This document shows, piece after piece, positions 10,006 through 20,040 of a DNA stretch of 64,000 nt. Positions within the stretch are counted from its first letter, which is position 1. Each line of letters begins with the position of its first letter. The DNA lies in contig NZ_JACBOT010000009.1 in assembly GCF_021532275.1 (NCBI RefSeq), positions 62,001-126,000 of the forward strand, given 5' to 3'. Source of the DNA: Brevibacterium sp. UCMA 11754 (GTDB taxonomy: Bacteria; Actinomycetota; Actinomycetes; Actinomycetales; Brevibacteriaceae). The notes under the pieces were generated by a model that was not told the DNA's origin, ran no database searches, and saw only the letters and a list, made by a program, of their open reading frames with translations. The position numbers were made by a program, and so were the translations under genes.

Positions 10006-10902
10006 TCACTCTCTCCCCAGATCACGGTGGCGCACGGTGACCGGAATACCGGTCTGCGCGGCGAGGCTCTTGGCGACGCGTTCGCTGATCGCCACCGAGC
10101 GATGCTTTCCGCCGGTGCAGCCGATGCCGATCATCGCGTAGCCGCGACCTTCGTGGAGGTAACCCTGTGAGACCGTGTCAAGGGTCGCGGTGTAGCGCTC
10201 GATGAACTGTTCTGCCCCGTTCTGACCCAGGACGAAGTCCGCGACGTCGGAGTCGAGTCCGTTGTGTCCCCGCAGGTGCGGAATCCAGTACGGGTTGGGC
10301 AGGAAACGGACATCTGCGATGTGGTCGGCGTCCTTGGGCAGTCCGTATTTGAAGCCGAAGCTCATCACGGTCAGGCGCAGCAGCGGAGTGTCGACGGTGC
10401 TGAAGCGTTTGCGCACCTGGGTCGAGAGCTGATGGACGTTGAGTTCCGAGGTGTCGATGATGATGTCGGCCCGGTGTTTGAGCGATTCGAGGGCCGAACG
10501 TTCGCCCTCGATGCCTTCCAGCAGCGTCCCTTCGCCCTGGAGCGGGTGGGGGCGGCGAGTGGACTCGAAGCGTCGGACGAGAACCTCGTCGGCTGCTTCG
10601 AGGTAGAGGATGCGCAGCGACAGCCCCTGATCGAGGAAGTCACTGATCGTGTCTTCGAGCTCCTCATACTTCGCCCGCCCCTTCGAATCGGTGACGATGG
10701 CGATCTTGGGCAGAGCCCCATCGGCACGGGCGACGAGTTCGACGAGGGGACGCATCATCTGCGGAGGCAGATTGTCGACGACGTACCAATCCATGTCCTC
10801 GAGCACATTGGCCACTGTGGTCCGACCCGCTCCGGACATTCCCGTCACAAGGACGACCTCGATGGGATGGTCGGAGCCGTTCGATTCGGCCTGCGTACTC
10901 AC
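10006..10902 (-). CDS. rapZ: RapZ-like RNase adapter / nucleotide-binding protein
   Basis: RapZ (YvcJ) is a P-loop protein. In E. coli it presents the GlmZ small RNA to RNase E and so tunes GlcN6P synthase; its target in actinobacteria is not settled. The 298-residue product has a P-loop GMSGAGRTT, with Arg in place of the usual Walker Lys (known in actinobacterial homologues), a Walker B-like WYVVDNLPP, and the conserved C-terminal half with RFLPNPYW, LRGHNGLD and IGIGCTGGKHRSVAI. The start is a GTG closely preceded by AAGGAGGA. It lies between uvrC (113-base gap) and yvcK (1-base gap). Confidence 0.94.
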   Translation of the reverse strand: MSTQAESNGSDHPIEVVLVTGMSGAGRTTVANVLEDMDWYVVDNLPPQMMRPLVELVARADGALPKIAIVTDSKGRAKYEELEDTISDFLDQGLSLRILYLEAADEVLVRRFESTRRPHPLQGEGTLLEGIEGERSALESLKHRADIIIDTSELNVHQLSTQVRKRFSTVDTPLLRLTVMSFGFKYGLPKDADHIADVRFLPNPYWIPHLRGHNGLDSDVADFVLGQNGAEQFIERYTATLDTVSQGYLHEGRGYAMIGIGCTGGKHRSVAISERVAKSLAAQTGIPVTVRHRDLGRE

Positions 10903-11015
10903 ACGTCCTCCTTGGGGCTGCGCGGTTGAAGACAGCTGTCGAAGACTACTCTAGAGCAGTTGTCCGCCAGTCGGCTCAGTGCCTGCCGACCCGCCGGACA
11001 CCGAGCACCATGAGA

Positions 11016-12875
11016 TCAATCCGCGACGGCAGCCGCGACCTTCTCCGCGAGAGCCCGGCCGATGCCCTGAACCTCGCACAGTTCTTCGATGCTGGCCGCT
11101 CGCACCTTCTTCACGGAGCCGAAATGTCGCAGCAGCGCGGTCCTCTTGGACTCGCCCAGTCCGGAGATGTCATCGAGGACGGAGCTGGTCATCGCCTTGG
11201 CCCGCTTCGATCGGTGGTAGCTGATGGCGAACCGGTGAGCCTCGTCGCGCAGGCGCTGCATGAGGAACAGCCCCTCTGAGTTCCGGGGCAGGATGACGGG
11301 GAACGGATCGTCTGGGACCCAGACCTCTTCGAGTCGCTTGGCCAAACCGACCACCGAGATGTCGACGATGCCCAGATCGTGCAGGGCCCTGGTGGCCGCC
11401 GCGACCTGTGGGCCGGCCCCGTCGACGACAAGCAGGCTGGGACGGTACCCGAACCGTTCATCGGGTTCATCGGAGCTCATCTGTTCGAGATAACGGCTGA
11501 AGCGACGTGAGACGACGTCGTACATCGACGCCGTATCATCGGTTGCGGCCTCGCCGTGAATGGCGAAGTGACGGTAGTCGCGCTTCTTCACGAGTCCGTC
11601 TTCGAACACTACGAGTGAGGCCACGACATTGGAGCCTTGGGTGTGCGAGATGTCGATGCATTCGATGCGCAGAGGCGCTTCGGGCAGCGACAGGTACTCC
11701 TGGATCTCCTTGAGCGCCGTGCTGCGTGTGGTCAGATCGGAGGAACGCTTGAGCTTGTGCTGGAGCAGAGCCTCTTTCGCGTTCTTCGCCACGGTCTCGA
11801 GAACGGCCTTCTTCTCTCCGCGTTCAGGAACCCGCACGCTGACTCTGGATCCGCGCTGTTCACTCAGCCAGCTCTCGAGCGAGTCGATATCGGCAGGGAC
11901 CGTGTCGACGAGGATCTCGCGGGGAATGGCATCCGCATCGAGACCCGTGTAGGCCTGACGCAGGTAGTCGGTGGTGAGTTCGGCCGGGCTGTGGTCGTCA
12001 GAGCGTTCGATGATCCAGCCGCGCTGTCCCCGAATGCGTCCCTGACGGACGTGGAAGACCTGCACCGAAGCTTCGAGCTCCTCGGTGACGAGAGCGAACA
12101 CATCGCAGTCTGCGTTGACGGAGAGCACGACCGCTGACTTGTCGAGCACCTTCTGCAGCGCCGTGATCTCATCCCGCAGGCGGGCCGCCCGTTCGTAGTC
12201 GAGTTCCTCGGCGGCCGAAGCCATCTCCTTCTGCCGGTAGCTGATGAATCGTCCCGTGTTGCCGGACATGAAGTCAGAGATGCTGCGGGCCAGGTCCTTG
12301 TGGCCCTCGACACTGATCTGTCCCACACAGGGGGCGGCGCATTTGTCGATGTATCCCAACAGGCAGGGACGGCCGCTGCGTTCGGCTCGTCTGTACACTC
12401 CGGCGGTGCAGGTGCGCATCGGAAAGGCCCGCAGCAGCAGGTCGAGCGTGTCCTTGATCGCCCACACCTGGGCAAAGGGTCCGAAGTACTTCACGCCCTT
12501 ACGACGTTTGCCACGGGTGATGAAGGCCCGCGGCACCTCGTCGTTCATCGTGATCGCGAGATACGGGTAGGACTTGTCGTCGCGGAACATGACGTTGAAC
12601 CGCGGGTTGAATTCGTTGATCCACGTCCACTCGAGCTGCAGCGCCTCGACCTCAGTGTCGACGACGGTCCATTCCACTGAGGCAGCGGTGTGGACCATCG
12701 TCGAGGTCCGGGGATGCAGCTGTACGGGGTTCGAGAAGTACGAGTTCAACCGATTTCGGAGGTTCTTCGCCTTCCCGACATAGATCACCCGCCGGTCGGG
12801 GTCGCGGAATTTGTAGACCCCGGCCGAGGTCGGAATGCTGCCCGTGGCTGGGCGGTAGGACGTTGGATCAGCCAT
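11016..12875 (-). CDS. uvrC: excinuclease ABC subunit C
   Basis: UvrC makes both incisions in nucleotide-excision repair after UvrA-UvrB find damage. In the 619-residue protein the GIY-YIG nuclease spans about 15-95 ([20 protein letters not shown]), the UvrB-binding UVR motif is near 205-240 ([15 protein letters not shown]), the RNase H-like second nuclease includes [17 protein letters not shown] and [10 protein letters not shown], and tandem helix-hairpin-helix motifs close the protein ([24 protein letters not shown]). The frame stays open upstream inside uvrA, but the ATG at 12875 overlaps the uvrA stop by eight bases and matches the family start. Confidence 0.97.
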   Translation of the reverse strand: MADPTSYRPATGSIPTSAGVYKFRDPDRRVIYVGKAKNLRNRLNSYFSNPVQLHPRTSTMVHTAASVEWTVVDTEVEALQLEWTWINEFNPRFNVMFRDDKSYPYLAITMNDEVPRAFITRGKRRKGVKYFGPFAQVWAIKDTLDLLLRAFPMRTCTAGVYRRAERSGRPCLLGYIDKCAAPCVGQISVEGHKDLARSISDFMSGNTGRFISYRQKEMASAAEELDYERAARLRDEITALQKVLDKSAVVLSVNADCDVFALVTEELEASVQVFHVRQGRIRGQRGWIIERSDDHSPAELTTDYLRQAYTGLDADAIPREILVDTVPADIDSLESWLSEQRGSRVSVRVPERGEKKAVLETVAKNAKEALLQHKLKRSSDLTTRSTALKEIQEYLSLPEAPLRIECIDISHTQGSNVVASLVVFEDGLVKKRDYRHFAIHGEAATDDTASMYDVVSRRFSRYLEQMSSDEPDERFGYRPSLLVVDGAGPQVAAATRALHDLGIVDISVVGLAKRLEEVWVPDDPFPVILPRNSEGLFLMQRLRDEAHRFAISYHRSKRAKAMTSSVLDDISGLGESKRTALLRHFGSVKKVRAASIEELCEVQGIGRALAEKVAAAVAD

Positions 12876-15738
12876 CGAGCATCGCTTTGAGGAATCGCCC
12901 GGTGTGACTCTTCTTATTGACCGCCACCTCTTCCGGCGTGCCCTGGGCGATGATCTTTCCACCGCCTCGTCCGCCCTCGGGGCCCAGGTCGATGACATGG
13001 TCGGCGTTGCCGATGACATCGAGATTGTGTTCGATGACGATGACCGTGTTGCCCTTCTCGACGAGCCCCTGCAGCACATGCAGCAGCTTCGAGATGTCCT
13101 CGAAGTGCAGTCCGGTGGTCGGTTCGTCGAGAACGTAGGCGGTGCGACCGCGGGACCGTTTCTGGAGCTCAGCCGCGAGCTTGACTCGTTGGGCTTCACC
13201 ACCGGAGAGAGTGGTTGCGGGCTGGCCGAGGCGAACATAGCCCAGCCCCACTTCCACAAGGGTGCTGAGGTGTCGGGCGATGGCAGGGATCGCGGCGAAG
13301 AACTCGGCACCCTGTTCGATGGGCATCTCGAGCACCTCGGCGATGGACTTGCCCTTGAAGGTCACTTCGAGCGTCTCGCGGTTGTAGCGGGCTCCCCCGC
13401 AGACCTCACAGGTGACATAGACGTCGGGCAGGAAGTTCATCTCGATCTTGATCGTGCCGTCGCCGCTGCAGTTCTCGCAGCGTCCTCCCTTGACGTTGAA
13501 GGAGAATCGCCCCGGCTGGTAGCCGCGGATCTTCGCCGATTCGGTCTCTGCGAACAGACGCCGGATGCGGTCGAATACCCCGGTGTAGGTCGCCGGGTTC
13601 GACCGTGGCGTACGGCCGATCGGTGATTGGTCGACGTGGACGACCTTGTCGAGGTTGTCCAGTCCGGTGACTCGCTTGTGTCGGCCGGGTACCCGAGAGG
13701 CACCGTTGAGGACATTGGCCATCTGGGTGTAGAGGATCTCGTTGACGAGGGTCGACTTGCCTGAGCCGGAGACACCGGTGACGGCGGTGAGCACACCGAG
13801 TGGGAATGAGACAGAGACGTCACGTAGGTTGTTCTCGACGGCCTTCTCAACCGTGACGACACGGTCTTTGTCCACAGGCCTGCGGGTGGTCGGGACCTGG
13901 ATGGCTCTGCGTCCGGCGAGATAGTCACCGGTGATGGAGCGATCTGCGGCCTTGAGACCGTCGACGGGGCCCGAGTAGATGACCTCTCCCCCGTGCTCGC
14001 CCGCACCTGGACCGATGTCGACGATCCAGTCGGCCGAATAGATGGTGTCTTCGTCGTGTTCGACGACGATGAGGGTGTTGCCGAGCTCCTTGAGCTTGTT
14101 CAGAGTCTCGATGAGTCGTCTGTTGTCGCGCTGGTGGAGACCGATCGAGGGCTCGTCGAGGACATAGAGGACCCCGACGAGGCCGGAGCCGATCTGTGTG
14201 GCCAAGCGGATGCGCTGGGCCTCACCGCCGGACAGCGAGCCGGCGGGACGGTCGAGGCTGAGGTAGTCGAGTCCGACGTCGAGGAGGAAGCCAAGACGTG
14301 CGTTGATCTCCTTCATCACCTGGGCCGCGACTGCCGCATCACGAGAGTCCAGTTCCAGCTGTGAGAGGAACTCGGCGGATTCGTCGAGAGCCAGCTCGGA
14401 GACCTCGGCGATCGACTTTCCGCCGACCTTGACGGCGAGGATCTCCGGTTTGAGTCGGGCACCGTTGCAGCTCGCACAGGGAATTTCGCGCATGTAGGAC
14501 TCGTAGCGTTCCCGCGACCATTCCGACTCTGTTTCCTCGTGCTTGCGCTGGATGTACTGGTAGACGCCTTCGAATCCGGTGGAGTAGGTGCGTTCGCGTC
14601 CGAACCGGTTCTTGTATTTGACGTGGACCTTGTAATCCTTGCCCGTCAGGATCGCAGTCTTGTCAGACGTGCGCAGATCCTTCCACGCGGTCTTCATATC
14701 GAAGCCGAGTTCGTCGCCAAGACCTTTGAGGAGGCGGTTGAAGTACTTCGTCACCTGTTTTCCACCGGCCCAGGGCGCGATCGATCCCTCGCCGAGACTG
14801 AGGTCCTCATCGGGAACGACGAGTGACTCATCGACCTGGAGCCGAGTGCCGATGCCGTCACAGGTGGGGCAGGCACCGAAGGGCGAGTTGAACGAGAATG
14901 TGCGGGGTTCGATCTCGTCGATCGCCAGCGGGTGTTCGTTCGGGCACGACATGTGCTCCGAGAAGGTTCGGGTCACGCCTTCATCGACCATCTCGACATC
15001 GATACGTCCGTCGGCCAGGCCCAGAGCAGTCTCGACGGAGTCGGTCAGGCGTGGGCGCAGACCCGACTTCGCCACCAAGCGGTCGACGACGACGGAGATC
15101 GTGTGCTTGTACTGCTTCTCCAAGGTGGGAGGTTCGCTGAGGCTGATCTGCTCTCCATCGACGATGGCGCGAGAGAAGCCCTTGGCCTGCAGCTCGGTGA
15201 AGAGGTCGACGAACTCGCCCTTGCGGGAGCGGACGATGGGAGCCAGCACGAGGAACTTCGTCCGCTCTTCGAGTTCGAGCAGCTGGTCCACGATCTGCTG
15301 TGGAGTCTGCTTCGTGATGATCTCACCGCACACGGGGCAGTGCGGCACGCCGATTCGAGCCCACAGCAGGCGCAGGAAGTCATACACCTCGGTGATGGTG
15401 CCGACCGTGGAACGAGGGTTGCGGGAGGTCGACTTCTGGTCGATCGACACCGCCGGTGACAGGCCCTCGATGAAATCGACGTCGGGTTTGTCCATCTGGC
15501 CCAAAAACATTCGGGCGTATGAGGACAGGGACTCGACGTAACGGCGCTGCCCCTCGGCGAAGATCGTATCGAAGGCCAAGGATGACTTCCCCGACCCCGA
15601 GAGACCGGTGAAGACGATCATGGAGTCGCGGGGCAGGGCGACCTCCACGTTCTTGAGGTTATGGGCGCGTGCGCCCTTGACCCACAGAGTGTCGAGATGT
15701 GACACGCCTGCCGACTGCTCACCGCTGTTAGTTTTCAT
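12868..15738 (-). CDS. uvrA: excinuclease ABC subunit A
   Basis: UvrA is the ABC-type ATPase that scans DNA for lesions and loads UvrB. The 956-residue protein has two ATPase modules: Walker [10 protein letters not shown] near 47-55 and GVSGSGKST near 650, ABC signatures [14 protein letters not shown] and [14 protein letters not shown], and Walker B YVLDEPS and YVLDEPT. Zinc-ligand pairs include CPTCDG and CENCSGDG with CEVCGG. The ATG at 15738 is preferred; a GTG immediately before it is in frame. The gene follows the helicase gene by 15 bases and overlaps uvrC. I saw no LexA-type box before it. Confidence 0.97.
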   Translation of the reverse strand: MKTNSGEQSAGVSHLDTLWVKGARAHNLKNVEVALPRDSMIVFTGLSGSGKSSLAFDTIFAEGQRRYVESLSSYARMFLGQMDKPDVDFIEGLSPAVSIDQKSTSRNPRSTVGTITEVYDFLRLLWARIGVPHCPVCGEIITKQTPQQIVDQLLELEERTKFLVLAPIVRSRKGEFVDLFTELQAKGFSRAIVDGEQISLSEPPTLEKQYKHTISVVVDRLVAKSGLRPRLTDSVETALGLADGRIDVEMVDEGVTRTFSEHMSCPNEHPLAIDEIEPRTFSFNSPFGACPTCDGIGTRLQVDESLVVPDEDLSLGEGSIAPWAGGKQVTKYFNRLLKGLGDELGFDMKTAWKDLRTSDKTAILTGKDYKVHVKYKNRFGRERTYSTGFEGVYQYIQRKHEETESEWSRERYESYMREIPCASCNGARLKPEILAVKVGGKSIAEVSELALDESAEFLSQLELDSRDAAVAAQVMKEINARLGFLLDVGLDYLSLDRPAGSLSGGEAQRIRLATQIGSGLVGVLYVLDEPSIGLHQRDNRRLIETLNKLKELGNTLIVVEHDEDTIYSADWIVDIGPGAGEHGGEVIYSGPVDGLKAADRSITGDYLAGRRAIQVPTTRRPVDKDRVVTVEKAVENNLRDVSVSFPLGVLTAVTGVSGSGKSTLVNEILYTQMANVLNGASRVPGRHKRVTGLDNLDKVVHVDQSPIGRTPRSNPATYTGVFDRIRRLFAETESAKIRGYQPGRFSFNVKGGRCENCSGDGTIKIEMNFLPDVYVTCEVCGGARYNRETLEVTFKGKSIAEVLEMPIEQGAEFFAAIPAIARHLSTLVEVGLGYVRLGQPATTLSGGEAQRVKLAAELQKRSRGRTAYVLDEPTTGLHFEDISKLLHVLQGLVEKGNTVIVIEHNLDVIGNADHVIDLGPEGGRGGGKIIAQGTPEEVAVNKKSHTGRFLKAMLDG

Positions 15739-15753
15739 CACCTGACCACTGTA

Positions 15754-18279
15754 TTACTCGGCACTGACATTGCTTGAATGGGGACGGGCGCTGATCTCTC
15801 CGACCGCGAGGACCCGGAGCACGATGTCTCCGGCTTCGTCGCTTGACGGCACGTCCACCTCGGCGTCGATGGCCCAGTCCCTGTTGTCATCGGGATCGGC
15901 CAAGGTCTGACGGACGGTCCACGTCTGTGAACCAGGTTCGATCGAGATATATTCCTTGCCTCTGGCCTTCCCGTCGGTGAGGAGGTCGCCGTACTCCTCG
16001 TAGAAGTCTTCGATCGCGTCTTCCCAAGCTGTGGCGTCGAAGCCGCTGTCGGCGTCGAGGCGGCCCAGTTCCGCGTAGTCGGCACGTTCGGCCAACAGCA
16101 CCCGGTGGAACAGGGCATTGCGCACCTCGGCGGTGAAGACTCGCTCGTTGTCTGAGAACTTCCGATCGAGATCGGGCAGCTCTTCGTCGGCGAAGTCCGT
16201 CGGCGACAGCCCCTGCAGGGTGCGCCATTCGTCGAGCAGGGACGAGTCAGTGCGGGCGATCGTCTCCCCCAGCCATTCGATGATGGTCGAGAGCTCGTCC
16301 GTCCTGTTGTCGGCGGGCACATTGTGTGTCAGCGCGCGGAAGACGTCGGTGAGGTAGCGAAGGAGGCTGCCCTCCACCCTGGTGAGACTGTAGTAGCTGA
16401 CGAACTGGGTGAAGCCCATCGCCTGTTCGACCATGTCGCGCACGATCGACTTCGGTTCGAAGTTCCCCGCTCGTAGCCATGGGTGCACCTCGATGAAGTG
16501 TTCGAAGGCGGGCTCGAGGACGTCTGCCAGCGGCTTCGGGCCTTCGATCTCGTCGAGGATGGCCATGCGTTCGGGGTATTCGAGGCCATCAGCCTTGAGT
16601 TCGGCCAAGGTGTCCTTCTTGAGCCGATCGAGTTGGCCCTTGAGGACCGGAAACGGCACCGGCGTGGTGGATTCGACGAGCGAGACCACATCGAGGGCGT
16701 AGGTCTCTGACTCAGCGTCGAGCAGTTCGAGTCCGGCGAGAACGAAGGGCGCCAGAGGCTGGTTGAGGGCGAACTGGGGCCCCAGATCGGTGGTCGGGAC
16801 CAGTTCGTCTCCCTTCGATTCGATGAGGCCGGCATTGATGAGAGAGCGACCGATGCTCAGGGCTGTGAGTTTGAGGTCGAGGTGACGTTCCCGGCTTTCG
16901 TGGGTTTTGTCGATGAAGCGGCTGATCGTGGCCACGTCCGACCCCGGGCGGGCGACGAGGTTGAGGATCGTCGAATGGTCGATCTTCATACGTGAGCGCA
17001 GAGATTCGGCCTGGGATTCGATGAGTTTGGTGTAGGTCTCCTCCGACCAGCCGACGAACCCGGCCGGGGCTGATTTCTTCTTGACCTTCTTCTTTTTCTT
17101 GTCCGCATTGGCTGCCTTGGCCTCTGCCCGCATGTTCTCGATGACATGTTCGGGTGCCTGCGCGATGACGTAGCCGCGGGTGTCGAACCCCGCGCGACCC
17201 GCACGGCCTGCCAGCTGCTGGAACTCGCGGACGCTGAGTTTGCGCATCTTCCGGCCGTCGAACTTCGTCAGCCCAGTCAGCAGCACAGAACGGATGGGAA
17301 CGTTGATGCCGACGCCGAGCGTGTCGGTGCCTGAGATCACCAACAGCAGCCCCTTGAGTGCGAGCTGTTCGACCAGCCGGCGATATTTGGGCAGCATGCC
17401 GGCGTGGTGGACACCGACGCCGTGCAGGAGCAGCTTGCGCAGGCTCTGTCCGAATCCCTTCGCGAAGGTGAAGCCCTTGATCGCTGCAGCGACCGCGGCC
17501 TTCTGCTCCTTCGACGCCAGGTCGACGGACAGCAGGCTCGTGGCCAGATCGATGGCGCCCGCCTGGGAGTAGGACACGACATAGACGGGGGCTTTGTCGT
17601 TGCGCACCAGGGAGCGCAATGTGTCGGAGAGTGTCTCGGTGGAGTACTCGTACTCGAGCGGAACCGGTCGGGTCGCCGAGGTGACGACGGAGCTGTCGCG
17701 GCCAGTGGTCTCTTCCATGGTGCGACAGATTTCACTCGTGTCGCCCAGTGTCGCCGACATGAGAACGAACTGCGCCTGGGGCATCTCGAGCAGGGGCACC
17801 TGCCATGCCCATCCACGCGAGGGATCGGCGACATAGTGGAATTCGTCCATCACGACCATGCCTGCGTCGACCATTCCGCCTTCGCGCAGAGCCTGGTTCG
17901 CCAGGATCTCGGCCGTCGCACAGATCACGGGCGCATCCCCGTTGACGGTGGAATCGCCGGTGATCATACCGACATTCTCCGCGCCGAAGGCGTCGATGAG
18001 GGAGAAGAACTTCTCACTCACCAGCGCCTTGAGCGGGGCCGTGTAGTAGGCCCTGATCCCGCGGGTGAATGATTGGTAGAGGGCGAAGAGTGCCACGAGG
18101 GACTTGCCCGAACCCGTGGGAGTGGCCACAATCGTGTTGTCGCCGGCCAAAATGTTGAGGATGGCTTCGTCCTGGGCGGGATACGGTTCGATTCCCAGCT
18201 CTTCGCAGTAGTGGACGAACGCCTCATACACTGCGTCTTCATCAGCGAATTCCGCTGGGATCTCCTGCAATCGCACCAC
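15754..18279 (-). CDS. DEAD/DEAH-box helicase with DUF3516 C-terminus
   Basis: A superfamily 2 ATPase of an actinobacterial family related to HelY/Ski2-like helicases; the cellular role is not established. In 841 residues, Walker A ATPTGSGKS is near 51-59, the box II variant DEFH is near 148, motif III is SAT, and motif VI is QQLAGRAGRAG near 350. A lysine-rich stretch (KKKKKVKKK, about 391-400) divides the helicase core from a C-terminal region matching DUF3516. The GTG at 18279 opens the frame; no convincing ribosome site precedes it. Its position 15 bases upstream of uvrA suggests co-transcription and perhaps a nucleic-acid repair role, which is inference. Confidence 0.88.
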   Translation of the reverse strand: MVRLQEIPAEFADEDAVYEAFVHYCEELGIEPYPAQDEAILNILAGDNTIVATPTGSGKSLVALFALYQSFTRGIRAYYTAPLKALVSEKFFSLIDAFGAENVGMITGDSTVNGDAPVICATAEILANQALREGGMVDAGMVVMDEFHYVADPSRGWAWQVPLLEMPQAQFVLMSATLGDTSEICRTMEETTGRDSSVVTSATRPVPLEYEYSTETLSDTLRSLVRNDKAPVYVVSYSQAGAIDLATSLLSVDLASKEQKAAVAAAIKGFTFAKGFGQSLRKLLLHGVGVHHAGMLPKYRRLVEQLALKGLLLVISGTDTLGVGINVPIRSVLLTGLTKFDGRKMRKLSVREFQQLAGRAGRAGFDTRGYVIAQAPEHVIENMRAEAKAANADKKKKKVKKKSAPAGFVGWSEETYTKLIESQAESLRSRMKIDHSTILNLVARPGSDVATISRFIDKTHESRERHLDLKLTALSIGRSLINAGLIESKGDELVPTTDLGPQFALNQPLAPFVLAGLELLDAESETYALDVVSLVESTTPVPFPVLKGQLDRLKKDTLAELKADGLEYPERMAILDEIEGPKPLADVLEPAFEHFIEVHPWLRAGNFEPKSIVRDMVEQAMGFTQFVSYYSLTRVEGSLLRYLTDVFRALTHNVPADNRTDELSTIIEWLGETIARTDSSLLDEWRTLQGLSPTDFADEELPDLDRKFSDNERVFTAEVRNALFHRVLLAERADYAELGRLDADSGFDATAWEDAIEDFYEEYGDLLTDGKARGKEYISIEPGSQTWTVRQTLADPDDNRDWAIDAEVDVPSSDEAGDIVLRVLAVGEISARPHSSNVSAE

Positions 18280-18345
18280 AACTATGCACAGACCTTTCCG
18301 TTTAGACTGATGTCCATCCTATTGATCGAACCTCAGGAGTTTCAG

Positions 18346-18630
18346 ATGCCGGTTTTCGCCGTCAACTATGTCTATGGACCAGATACTGACACCCGTATGG
18401 AGTCACGACCCGCACACCGCGCGTGGCAGGCCGATCTGTATGAAGCCGGAACCATTCTGGCCTCGGGCCCATTGGACAATGAGCCGGTTCCCGGAGGTCT
18501 GCTGTTGCTGCAGGCCGCCGACCGCAAAGAAATCGACGCCCTTCTGGCGAACGATCCCTATGCTTCGATCGGTGTCATCGACGACACGATCGTTCGGGAG
18601 TGGACCCCAGTCTTCGGTCCGTTCTCCTAA
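18346..18630 (+). CDS. YciI-like protein
   Basis: A 94-residue protein of the YciI-like ferredoxin-fold family (YCII domain); members are small dimers of mostly unknown function. It begins MPVFAVNYVYGPDTD and has RPAHRAWQADLYEAGTILA, with the family histidine, and a typical NDPYASIGVIDD...IVREWTPVFG ending. The ATG at 18346 follows CAGGAG at a good distance; the frame is open further upstream without support. A TAGACT box at 18303-18308 could be its -10. It is transcribed away from the helicase gene and ends before the hairpin at 18709-18746. Confidence 0.85.
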   Translation: MPVFAVNYVYGPDTDTRMESRPAHRAWQADLYEAGTILASGPLDNEPVPGGLLLLQAADRKEIDALLANDPYASIGVIDDTIVREWTPVFGPFS

Positions 18631-18708
18631 GACTGAGCATATTCTCTGTGGCTTGGGTCCTGGGGCGCGAGCCTCCGAAGCCCTTGAGCCTCGGGCCACA
18701 TGGCCCAC

Positions 18709-18746
18709 GTGCGCGGGCGTCCCCATTCGGGAGGACACCCGCGCAC
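18709..18746. terminator. hairpin between YciI gene and terC
   Basis: GTGCGCGGG at 18709-18717 pairs with CCCGCGCAC at 18738-18746. After one mismatch, GTCC (18719-18722) pairs with GGAC (18733-18736), leaving a 10-base loop. It lies between convergent genes, so it can serve both. Confidence 0.7.
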
Positions 18747-18776
18747 AGTCGCACCTGCGGCAACAGGAACGGTCGC

Positions 18777-19838
18777 TCAGTTCTGCGAGTCGTCTGACTC
18801 TTCGGCATTGGAGCTGCGAATGGGGATGCCGTCCTTCTTCATCTTCGCCAACGAGGCGAGTGTCGCCACCACCATGGCAAAGACGATGAAGCTCAGCGAC
18901 AGCCACGTCGGCACCTCGGGGACTGCTTTGCCCCAGGACAGGAACTCCCAGTCCGATTCGTGCAGAGCATGAATGAAGAGCTTCACACCGATGAAGGCGA
19001 GGATCGCCGCGATGCCGTAATGCAGGTAGACGAGCTTGTCGACGAGACCGCCGAGCAGGAAGTAGAGCTGGCGCAGACCCATCAGCGCGAAGACGTTCGC
19101 AGTGAAGACGAGGAACGTATTCTGTGTGACGCCGAAGATCGCCGGAATCGAGTCGAGGGCGAACATGACGTCCGTGGACCCGATCGCGATGAACACGATG
19201 AACATGGGCGTCCAGTACTTCTTGCCCTCGATCGTCACGCGCAGGCTGTTGCCGTGGTACTCGTCGACGACATTGATCCGTTTGCGCAGGAGTCGAATGA
19301 GACCGTTCTCTCCGTCGCCCTCATCTTCATTGTTGAATGCCTGTCGGTAGGCGACGATGAGGAGGAAGATGCCGAAGATGAAGAAGACCTCGACGAAGGC
19401 CGTGATGATTGCGGAACCGGCCAAGATGAAGATGCCGCGGAATACGATGGCGATGATGATGCCCACCATCAGGACTTCCTGCTGATATTTCCGCGGAACC
19501 GAGAAGCTGCCCATGATGATGATGAACACGAACAGGTTGTCGATGCTCAGCGAGTATTCGAGCAGCCAGCCGGTGAGGAACTCACTGCCGTGTGTTGAGT
19601 CTCCGATGGCGAAGAGCGCACCGGCGAATATGATGGCGAGGCCGACGTAGAAGGCGACCCAGATGCCCGCTTCCTTCATCGACGGAGTGTGGGGCCGTTT
19701 GACCACGAGAAGCAGGTCGAAGACGAGGATCGCAACGACGACGATGCCTGAGGTGATCATGAACCACGCGGGGATGGCGGACTCACTTCCAGCTGCGGCT
19801 TGACCGCCTGCGGCGAGTGTGGAGGACAGGATATCCAT
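18777..19838 (-). CDS. TerC-family membrane protein, probable Mn2+ exporter
   Basis: TerC/Alx proteins are multi-pass membrane proteins; several are linked to manganese efflux or to metal loading of exported enzymes. The 353-residue protein has about eight or nine hydrophobic segments and the family acidic motifs in membrane helices: EYSLSIDNLFVF near 94-105 and IGSTDVMFALDSIPAIFGVT near 219-238. A charged cytoplasmic loop (NNEDEGDGENGL) lies between the two halves. The leader at 19873-19990 resembles a manganese-sensing yybP-ykoY riboswitch, which supports Mn export as the role and gives its likely control. Confidence 0.9.
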   Translation of the reverse strand: MDILSSTLAAGGQAAAGSESAIPAWFMITSGIVVVAILVFDLLLVVKRPHTPSMKEAGIWVAFYVGLAIIFAGALFAIGDSTHGSEFLTGWLLEYSLSIDNLFVFIIIMGSFSVPRKYQQEVLMVGIIIAIVFRGIFILAGSAIITAFVEVFFIFGIFLLIVAYRQAFNNEDEGDGENGLIRLLRKRINVVDEYHGNSLRVTIEGKKYWTPMFIVFIAIGSTDVMFALDSIPAIFGVTQNTFLVFTANVFALMGLRQLYFLLGGLVDKLVYLHYGIAAILAFIGVKLFIHALHESDWEFLSWGKAVPEVPTWLSLSFIVFAMVVATLASLAKMKKDGIPIRSSNAEESDDSQN

Positions 19839-19872
19839 GGATGCCTTTCAAAGGTGTCAGTGATGTATCCGT

Positions 19873-19990
19873 GCCGAAAGTCTCTCCCACGCTATGACCA
19901 CTGTGACAGTGGCGGCGTGCGCTCCGTGACCGGACCCTCTGAGGGATCGTGGTGACGAGCACGGATGGACGGGATACTCCCTTTCGCCAG
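19873..19990 (-). ncRNA. yybP-ykoY manganese riboswitch candidate
   Basis: Read on the minus strand, the leader of the TerC gene starts with GCGAAAGGGAGTATCCCG and ends with GGGAGAGACTTTCGGC. These match the two conserved ends of the yybP-ykoY element: the GGGGAGUA loop after the P1 strand, and the AGACCUUU return strand. CGAAAG pairs with CTTTCG to close P1. The second conserved internal loop is represented by GCTCGTCACCACGA, flanked by CCGTG and CACGG that can pair. The element ends about 35 bases before the ATG. High Mn2+ would be expected to raise exporter expression. The call is by eye, not by a covariance model. Confidence 0.8.
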
Positions 19991-19997
19991 CCACACC

Positions 19998-20003
19998 AGT
20001 ATA
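19998..20003 (-). promoter_or_regulatory. candidate -10 box of terC leader
   Basis: TATACT on the minus strand lies 12-17 bases before the conserved riboswitch P1 strand, so transcription would start just upstream of the riboswitch. The -35 region overlaps the palindrome at 20007-20030 and is not close to consensus. Confidence 0.5.
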
Positions 20004-20006
20004 GTC

Positions 20007-20030
20007 GTGCGGATGCACGTGCATGAGCAC
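20007..20030. promoter_or_regulatory. 24-base interrupted palindrome, possible operator
   Basis: A perfect 12-base palindrome (ATGCACGTGCAT, 20013-20024) is flanked by GTGC and GCAC at two bases' distance on each side, making a symmetric 24-base site. It lies between the uvrB stop and the terC -10, over the expected -35 region, so it could bind a dimeric regulator of terC. Confidence 0.4.
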
Positions 20031-20040
20031 GCGGGTCGAA

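Noticed and set aside
10006..10902. The Lys-to-Arg change in the RapZ P-loop as a sign of inactivation
   Set aside because: Arg at this place is usual in actinobacterial RapZ and the rest of the protein is well conserved.
12876..13310. A 145-codon N-terminal extension of uvrC
   Set aside because: It lies inside uvrA in another frame and is Ser/Arg-rich; the ATG at 12875 matches the family start.
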